The notes under the pieces are model-generated. The model saw only the letters and a list, made by a program, of their open reading frames with translations. It had not been told where the DNA came from and did not search any database. Shown piece after piece: positions 6,207-10,728 of a DNA stretch of 10,728 bases; the first letter of the stretch is position 1, and every line of letters begins with the position of its first letter. The DNA is from JBDSLU01 sp039916225 (GTDB taxonomy: Bacteria > Acidobacteriota > Vicinamibacteria > Vicinamibacterales > Vicinamibacteraceae): contig JBDSLU010000564.1 in assembly GCA_039916225.1 (NCBI GenBank), forward strand, positions 1 to 10,728, written 5' to 3'. The position numbers were made by a program, and so were the translations under genes.

Positions 6207-8174
6207 TTACGAGGCGACGAGCTGTGGATCGGCCGCGCCCGATCGCGTGGCCGGCAGCGGCGACGGCAGCGTCTGCACGCCCTCGCCGTCGATGAACGTG
6301 CGGTACCAGAGTTCCAAGTTGACCAGGCTCCACACGATCTCTGCACTCCCGTGCACGCCGCGTGCCGCCGCCTGGACGAGCCGTTCCACCGCCGCCGGGG
6401 CCATGAGGTCGCGCTCCCGCGCCCGCCGATCCAGCAGCACGTCGCGGGCCACCGCGTGCCAGCCGGCCTGCAGCCAGCGTCCGAACGGCACCGGGAAACC
6501 AGCCTTTGGGCGGGTCAGGATCGACTTCGGGACGACGTCCGCAATTGCGTCACGCAGGATGCGCTTGGTCGTGAATCCCGACAGTTTCCGATCGGGAGCG
6601 AGCCGCCACGCGAACTCGACCAGGTGATGGTCGAGGAAGGGCACGCGACTCTCGATCGAGGCCGCCATGCTCATCTGGTCCTGCTTCATCAGCAGCTCGA
6701 CCAGATAGGTCTTGAGGTCGGCGTAGAGGAGGTGATCGAGCAGCGGCCGCGACGGCGACGGCCGATCGAAGGCCGCCATCACCGATCCGTAGGCCCGTTC
6801 GCGCTGGACGAGCGACTGCAGCCGCGGCGACAGCAGCTGCCGCTGCCGGGCCAGGTTGACCGCGGCGAAGTTGTCGAAGAACGCCATGTCCGGGGCGTGC
6901 TCGACCGCCAGGAACGAGCGGCGCGCGTAACGGCCGATCCGACCCGGCATCTGTTCCGTCAGGTCCGCAAGACCGCGTCGCAGCACGCCCGGCACCGCCG
7001 AGGCGTAGAGGCGGCCGAGGCGCCAGTTGAGCAGAGCCCGCGGATACTTGCCGTAGCCGGCCAGCAGTTCGTCGCTGCCTTCTCCGGTCAGCACGACTTT
7101 GACGTGCCGGCGCGCCAGCTCCGAGACGAAGTAGAGCGGCACGCTCGAAGGGTGCGCGATCGGCTCGTCCTCGTGCCAGATGAGACGCGGCAGCGCGCCG
7201 AAGAAATCCTGCTCGCCGACGATCACTTCGTGGTTCTGGGCCCCGATGGCCTGCGCCACTTCGCGCGCGTACTCGAGCTCGTTGCAGGCCCGGTCCTCGA
7301 ACGCGACCGAGAACGTCTGCAGCTTGCCGACGTGGCGCGCCATCAAGCCGGCGATGGCACTGCTGTCGATGCCGCCGGAGAGGAACACGCCGAGCGGCAC
7401 GTCGCTCATCAGCCGGACGCGGACCGACTCGTCGAGCAGGGCGCGGAACTCTTCGACTTCCTCGGCGCGGCTCCGGGCCTTGACCGGCGACTCCGGCGCC
7501 GCCGGGACGTCCCAGTAGCGGCGCTGCTGCACGTTCCCGCCGGTGAAGGCGAGCACGTGGCCCGGCATCAGCTTGCGGATGCCGTGGAAGAGCGTCTCGT
7601 CGCCGGCGGTGGCGCGCGTCGCCAGGACCTCGGGCAGCACGGCTTCGTTGGCGCGTGCCTCGATCAGGCCGCTTTCGAGGATGGCCTTGATCTCTGAGGC
7701 GAACAGCAGCCGATCGCCGGCCATCGCCCAGTAGAGCGGCTTGACGCCGAGGCGATCGCGGGCCAGCAACAGGCGCCGACGCGGCGCGTCCCAGATCGCG
7801 AACGCGAACATGCCGCGGAAGCGATCGACGCAGTCGTCGCCCCACTGCTCGTAGGCGTGGACGATGGTCTCGGTGTCCGAACGGGTCTGATACCGGTGAC
7901 CGGCCGCCTCGAGCTGGGGCCGGAGATCGGCGTGGTTGTAGATCTCGCCGTTGAAGACGACCTGGATCGTGCCGTCCTCGTTGCCGAGCGGCTGGGCGCC
8001 GCCGGCGAGGTCGACGATGCTCAGGCGGCGGTGTCCGAGCGCGGCCTGGGGGTCGGCGAAGATGCCGGCGCCGTCGGGGCCCCGATGCGCGATCACGTCG
8101 CGCATCCGCACCACCCGGCTCCGGTCGTCAGGCCGCAGCGCGTGAGTGGCGACGATTCCCGCGATTCCACACAT
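6207..8174 (-). CDS. Asparagine-synthase-type glutamine amidotransferase
   Basis: A 655-residue two-domain enzyme. The start at 8174 places the nucleophile Cys2 directly after Met (MCGIAGI). The class II glutaminase domain (2 to about 215) has AHRGPDG (29-35), GHRRLSIVDLAGG (47-59), FNGEIYN (74-80) and RSDTE (98-102). The synthase domain has the ATP PP-loop LSGGIDSS (265-272), LTGEGSDELLAGY (362-374) and, further on, the SIESRVPFLDH motif. Family members either make asparagine or amidate other carboxylates. Placement between two glycosyltransferases and in one operon with AlgD favours a surface-sugar or lipid-linked carboxylate as acceptor, as proposed for WbpS and WbtH in O-antigen clusters. 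It also resembles the amidotransferases of exosortase-associated polysaccharide loci. Its first 47 bases overlap the preceding glycosyltransferase; GGAG at 8185-8188 is ten bases upstream. The acceptor is inferred, and true asparagine synthetase activity is not excluded. Confidence 0.9.
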   Translation of the reverse strand: MCGIAGIVATHALRPDDRSRVVRMRDVIAHRGPDGAGIFADPQAALGHRRLSIVDLAGGAQPLGNEDGTIQVVFNGEIYNHADLRPQLEAAGHRYQTRSDTETIVHAYEQWGDDCVDRFRGMFAFAIWDAPRRRLLLARDRLGVKPLYWAMAGDRLLFASEIKAILESGLIEARANEAVLPEVLATRATAGDETLFHGIRKLMPGHVLAFTGGNVQQRRYWDVPAAPESPVKARSRAEEVEEFRALLDESVRVRLMSDVPLGVFLSGGIDSSAIAGLMARHVGKLQTFSVAFEDRACNELEYAREVAQAIGAQNHEVIVGEQDFFGALPRLIWHEDEPIAHPSSVPLYFVSELARRHVKVVLTGEGSDELLAGYGKYPRALLNWRLGRLYASAVPGVLRRGLADLTEQMPGRIGRYARRSFLAVEHAPDMAFFDNFAAVNLARQRQLLSPRLQSLVQRERAYGSVMAAFDRPSPSRPLLDHLLYADLKTYLVELLMKQDQMSMAASIESRVPFLDHHLVEFAWRLAPDRKLSGFTTKRILRDAIADVVPKSILTRPKAGFPVPFGRWLQAGWHAVARDVLLDRRARERDLMAPAAVERLVQAAARGVHGSAEIVWSLVNLELWYRTFIDGEGVQTLPSPLPATRSGAADPQLVAS

Positions 8175-9264
8175 GAGTCTCGATCTCCGCGAGGTAGAGC
8201 TGTTCGAACCGCTCGACCATCCGGTCGAGGGTGTAGTGGCGTTCGACGTCGGCGCGGGCGGCGCGGCCGAGCGCGGCCGCGCCGGCCGGGTCGGCCATCA
8301 ACGCGAGGACGGTGTCGGCGAGCGCCGCGCTGTCGTCGGGCGGCACCAGCCGGCCGTTGACGCCGGGCCGGAGCACTTCCGGGATGCCGCCGACGTTGGT
8401 GGCGACGACGGGCAGCGCCGTGGCCATCGCCTCGATGAGCGCGTTGGGGAAGGCCTCGGAGCGCGACGGCAGCACGAAGAGATCGTGCTCGGCCAGCACC
8501 GGCGCGACGTCACGGCACTCGCCCAGGAAGTTCACGCGTTCGCCGATGCCGAGAGCCCGGGTGAGCGTTGCGAGGGCCTCACGGCGAGGACCTTCGCCGA
8601 CGAACGTGAAGCTGGCGTCGGGGTAGGACGCGAGAATCCGTGGAGCCGCCCCGAGGAGCGTGTCGTGGCCTTTCTCCGCGCGGAGGTTGGCGACCATCAC
8701 GATGCGCCGGATCGCCGGCCGCTCCGGTACCGGAGTGAAGCGCTGGACGTCGAGCCCGTTCGCTATCAGGCGGATCTTGTCGGCCGGCACGCCTTCGCGT
8801 TCGAGCTGGTCACAGGCCGCGCTGGAGTTCGCCACGACGGCGTGGGCAAGGCGATAGGCGAGCCGCTGTCCGGTCAGCTGCGCCCGCGACTTGTCGCCGG
8901 TGAGAATCTCTCGGCGATTGCCGATGCGGACCGGCACGCCGGCAAGGGCTGCGCCGGGCAGGCCGAAGATGTTGCCGTAGAGATCGCAGGTATGGACGAT
9001 CGCGGCGCCGATCGTTCGGCACCATCGCCCGAACGCGATGAGCTGGCCGACGGCGGCCGGATTGGCAAAGCCCTGCACCGGAAACTCGCGAACGTCGATG
9101 CGCGCCGGGATCTCGTCGACGAGACGGCCGCGCTTATGGAAGCAGGCGAGGTGCGGACGGAAGCGCGATGGATCGAGGCGCTTCGCGAGCTCCACCATCT
9201 GCCGTTCCGTTCCGCCGACGTCGAAGCTCGTGAGTAGCAGCACGACGTCGAGGGGGCCGGTCAT
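8128..9264 (-). CDS. GT4-type glycosyltransferase
   Basis: A 378-residue retaining GT-B glycosyltransferase. The N-terminal domain starts with VVLLLTSFDVGGTERQMVEL (7-26), the glycine loop of GT4 enzymes. The donor domain begins near IVMVANLRAEKGHDTLL (188-204), with FVGEGPRREAL (221-231). The nucleotide-sugar motif FVLPSRSEAFPNALIEAMA (263-281) contains the E-x7-E pair Glu270 and Glu278, followed by GGIPEVL. The ATG at 9264 is the only plausible start, because the frame has a stop four codons upstream; the ribosome site is weak. The last 15 or so residues (HVWNRGNRRHSRAAA) are basic and encoded wholly within the overlap with the amidotransferase gene, so they look like a tail created by the overlap rather than a domain part. 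Sugar and acceptor cannot be told from sequence. Confidence 0.9.
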   Translation of the reverse strand: MTGPLDVVLLLTSFDVGGTERQMVELAKRLDPSRFRPHLACFHKRGRLVDEIPARIDVREFPVQGFANPAAVGQLIAFGRWCRTIGAAIVHTCDLYGNIFGLPGAALAGVPVRIGNRREILTGDKSRAQLTGQRLAYRLAHAVVANSSAACDQLEREGVPADKIRLIANGLDVQRFTPVPERPAIRRIVMVANLRAEKGHDTLLGAAPRILASYPDASFTFVGEGPRREALATLTRALGIGERVNFLGECRDVAPVLAEHDLFVLPSRSEAFPNALIEAMATALPVVATNVGGIPEVLRPGVNGRLVPPDDSAALADTVLALMADPAGAAALGRAARADVERHYTLDRMVERFEQLYLAEIETHVWNRGNRRHSRAAA

Positions 9265-9268
9265 GCGG

Positions 9269-9337
9269 TCATCTCAGCAAGTCGGGTGCCGGGTCGCGAG
9301 TGCGGCAGAGCAGCACCCGGAAACGCCTGCGCGCCAT
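9269..9337 (-). CDS. Possible 22-residue small ORF in the lyase-glycosyltransferase gap
   Basis: An ATG at 9337 opens a frame coding MARRRFRVLLCRTRDPAPDL and two more residues, ending in TGA at 9269. It starts 20 bases after the lyase stop and ends four bases before the glycosyltransferase ATG, so it fills the only larger gap in the operon. AAAAGGA at 9345-9351, seven bases upstream, is the best ribosome site I see in this operon, whereas the glycosyltransferase itself has a weak one. It may be a translated leader that couples the two genes. No homology is recognised and the very short length means it could be chance. Confidence 0.3.
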   Translation of the reverse strand: MARRRFRVLLCRTRDPAPDLLR

Positions 9338-9344
9338 GCGTTTG

Positions 9345-9351
9345 TCCTTTT
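9345..9351 (-). promoter_or_regulatory. Strong ribosome binding site in the lyase-glycosyltransferase gap
   Basis: AAAAGGA on the minus strand stands out in a GC-rich context and is seven bases before the ATG at 9337. It is about 80 bases from the glycosyltransferase start, so it cannot serve that gene directly. Confidence 0.5.
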
Positions 9352-9357
9352 GCGGAA

Positions 9358-10728
9358 CTACGCGACCGTCTCTCTGCACGCCACCGGTGCCGAGAGGGAT
9401 ACGAGGGCCCGGCCGTCCCGCGTCCGGACGAGGCTGCCGTCGACCACCGCGACGTGACGTGCAGGTTCCGAGCCGCGCTCCCGGCACCACAGAAGGGCCG
9501 CGTCGGTTTCCAGATCGCCAGCCCAGCCGCTGGGGCGCAGTGGCGTCGATGCCGTTCCGGCCACGTCAGGTGTAGCGGAGCCGAACACAACCGTATCGGT
9601 CACGTCGGCCTGGGTCAGGCGCAGTCCGACCGCCGTTGGATCGACCGCGTCGCCGCTGCGCACCGAGAGCGCGTCGACCGCCGGGCACGTGGCCGCTTCC
9701 ACGATCACCGTCGCGACGGCGAAGGGGGCCGGCCCCCGATGGGTCACCCGGAGCGTCGTGCTCGGCACCACCAGGCCGTAGGCGGGAGCGACGAAGCCGA
9801 GGTCCGGCTCGCCGGCATCGCCGCCACGCAGGATCTCGATGGCGCCATTCAGGCTGGTGATCCAGACGGGATCGCCGCTGCCATCGCTGGCGCGCAGCCA
9901 CCCGTCTGCCGCCGGTGTGACGGTCCAGCGCGGATCGAGGTGCCAGAAAATCTCGGCCCGGTGCTCGCCGTCGCCGAGGACGCGATCGGCCACGATCCAG
10001 CACCCGGGCCGCGCCAACACGGCCCGCCGATGCGCCAGCGGCGCGTAGCCGTCGTGGGTGCCTTCGACATAGTCGAAGCCGGGCGAGGTGCACCACGTGA
10101 GGCGCGAGCCGGCCGCCGCCGTGGTCCAGTGAAAGGGGCCAGCCGGTTCGGATTGGGGCCGGCCGTCGAGCGTCAGCGTGTTGTGCAGGCGCGTCGACCG
10201 GAAGCGATCGCGGCGCGCTGGATCGATCGTGTAGCACGCCGTCCCCGGATCGACGAGGAGCGGCCGGCCAGCCACCGTCAGCGTCAGCGACAACGCGTCG
10301 GCGTGGGCGTGCCCGCCGTTCAAGTAGCCGTGCGGACCGGTATCGAGCACCAGGTGATCGCCGCGCGCCGTCCGGCAGATGGTGTAGCCGCTGTCGCCGA
10401 GCGTCGTCGAGGCCACCGGCGCCGTCGCCCGAACCCTGTCGCCCACGGCGGCGCCGCCGCCGGACAGCCAGATCGCCTCCTCCGGCACCGGCCCGATGGC
10501 CAGCGACGGATCGGCGAGCAGCCAGGACGCCAGCGCCAGCGAGTCGCGGGCATCGGCGCTGTCGCGGCCGGCGATGGGAAACAGCTGGCCGCCGTCGTCG
10601 TCGCCGATCCGGGCCAGGCGGCCGCGATCGTCGGCGACCGTTCGCGCGAACCGCGCCAGCCGCCGCGCCGCTTCGGTGAACGGACGCGTATCGTCGCCGG
10701 TCAGCCGCGCCACCGACAGCGCCAGCAG
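9358..10728 (-). CDS. Heparinase II/III-fold polysaccharide lyase, N-terminus cut by window edge
   Basis: 456 C-terminal residues are visible and the frame is open to the right edge. The GTG at 10713 is internal, because in-frame coding (LLALS) continues upstream of it. The visible part covers the end of the helical toroid (GDDDGGQLFP at about 42-51, common in alginate-lyase-like members) and then the beta-sandwich domain. Its hallmark segment reads GHAHADALSLTLTVAGRPLL and VDPGTACYTIDP (about 139-169), followed by FRSTRLHNTLTLDG (about 176-189). Family enzymes cleave uronic-acid polysaccharides by beta-elimination, usually in the periplasm or outside. The catalytic His and Tyr of the toroid, and any signal peptide, lie mainly outside the window. 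In an operon making a uronate nucleotide sugar, a role in trimming, release or quality control of the polymer is likely. The substrate is inferred. Confidence 0.88.
   Translation of the reverse strand: MLALSVARLTGDDTRPFTEAARRLARFARTVADDRGRLARIGDDDGGQLFPIAGRDSADARDSLALASWLLADPSLAIGPVPEEAIWLSGGGAAVGDRVRATAPVASTTLGDSGYTICRTARGDHLVLDTGPHGYLNGGHAHADALSLTLTVAGRPLLVDPGTACYTIDPARRDRFRSTRLHNTLTLDGRPQSEPAGPFHWTTAAAGSRLTWCTSPGFDYVEGTHDGYAPLAHRRAVLARPGCWIVADRVLGDGEHRAEIFWHLDPRWTVTPAADGWLRASDGSGDPVWITSLNGAIEILRGGDAGEPDLGFVAPAYGLVVPSTTLRVTHRGPAPFAVATVIVEAATCPAVDALSVRSGDAVDPTAVGLRLTQADVTDTVVFGSATPDVAGTASTPLRPSGWAGDLETDAALLWCRERGSEPARHVAVVDGSLVRTRDGRALVSLSAPVACRETVA

Noticed and set aside
4919..6346. Long open extension of the dehydrogenase frame upstream of its start, giving a product of about 914 residues.
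   Set aside because: The extension is Arg/Pro/Ala-rich and overlaps the glycosyltransferase in another frame. The homologous AlgD start is at 4918.
6192..7697. Plus-strand frame of about 501 residues opposite the amidotransferase gene.
   Set aside because: The composition is that of an antisense shadow in GC-rich DNA, and the minus strand has full family motifs throughout.
4915..9264. A novel defence or toxin system.
   Set aside because: Every gene here falls into a known polysaccharide biosynthesis family, with no nuclease, toxin or phage-related domain.

Overview
The window is uniformly GC-rich. It most resembles a chromosomal segment of an Acidobacteriota bacterium (perhaps the Vicinamibacteria side). 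The main clue is a PadR regulator joined by a start/stop overlap to an orphan FtsX/MacB-type permease with the N-terminal extension of the acidobacterial 'ADOP' family. Assignment rests on gene content, not on a database match. No mobile element, CRISPR array, rRNA or tRNA was seen.

Left part (1-1600, minus strand): a two-gene unit of a small PadR-type repressor followed by a large permease that runs off the left edge. Just upstream of the regulator lie two tandem palindromes of the form TATGG-N5-CCATA, which look like its operator. A gene-poor stretch of about 350 bases separates this unit from a divergent ABC-F ATPase of the YbiT type (1954-3552, plus strand). A strong hairpin follows the ABC-F gene, in the 49-base gap between two convergent gene ends.

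Right part (3602-10728, minus strand): a compact, probably single-transcript exopolysaccharide or capsule operon that enters from the right edge. In transcription order it holds a heparinase II/III-fold polysaccharide lyase (N-terminus outside the window), a possible 22-codon reading frame, a GT4 glycosyltransferase, an asparagine-synthase-type glutamine amidotransferase, a second GT4 glycosyltransferase, and a GDP-mannose 6-dehydrogenase very like AlgD. Intervals are short (20 nt) or negative (4- and 47-nt overlaps), so translation is probably coupled.

How the genes may work together: AlgD would make GDP-mannuronate and the two glycosyltransferases would place sugars. The amidotransferase may convert a sugar carboxylate to an amide, as inferred for related proteins in O-antigen loci. 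The lyase may trim or release the uronate-bearing polymer. The operon has no visible alginate polymerase or export genes, so the product is probably a mixed heteropolymer rather than alginate. The families are all known. What deserves a second look is the combination, the operator, and some details of gene overlap.
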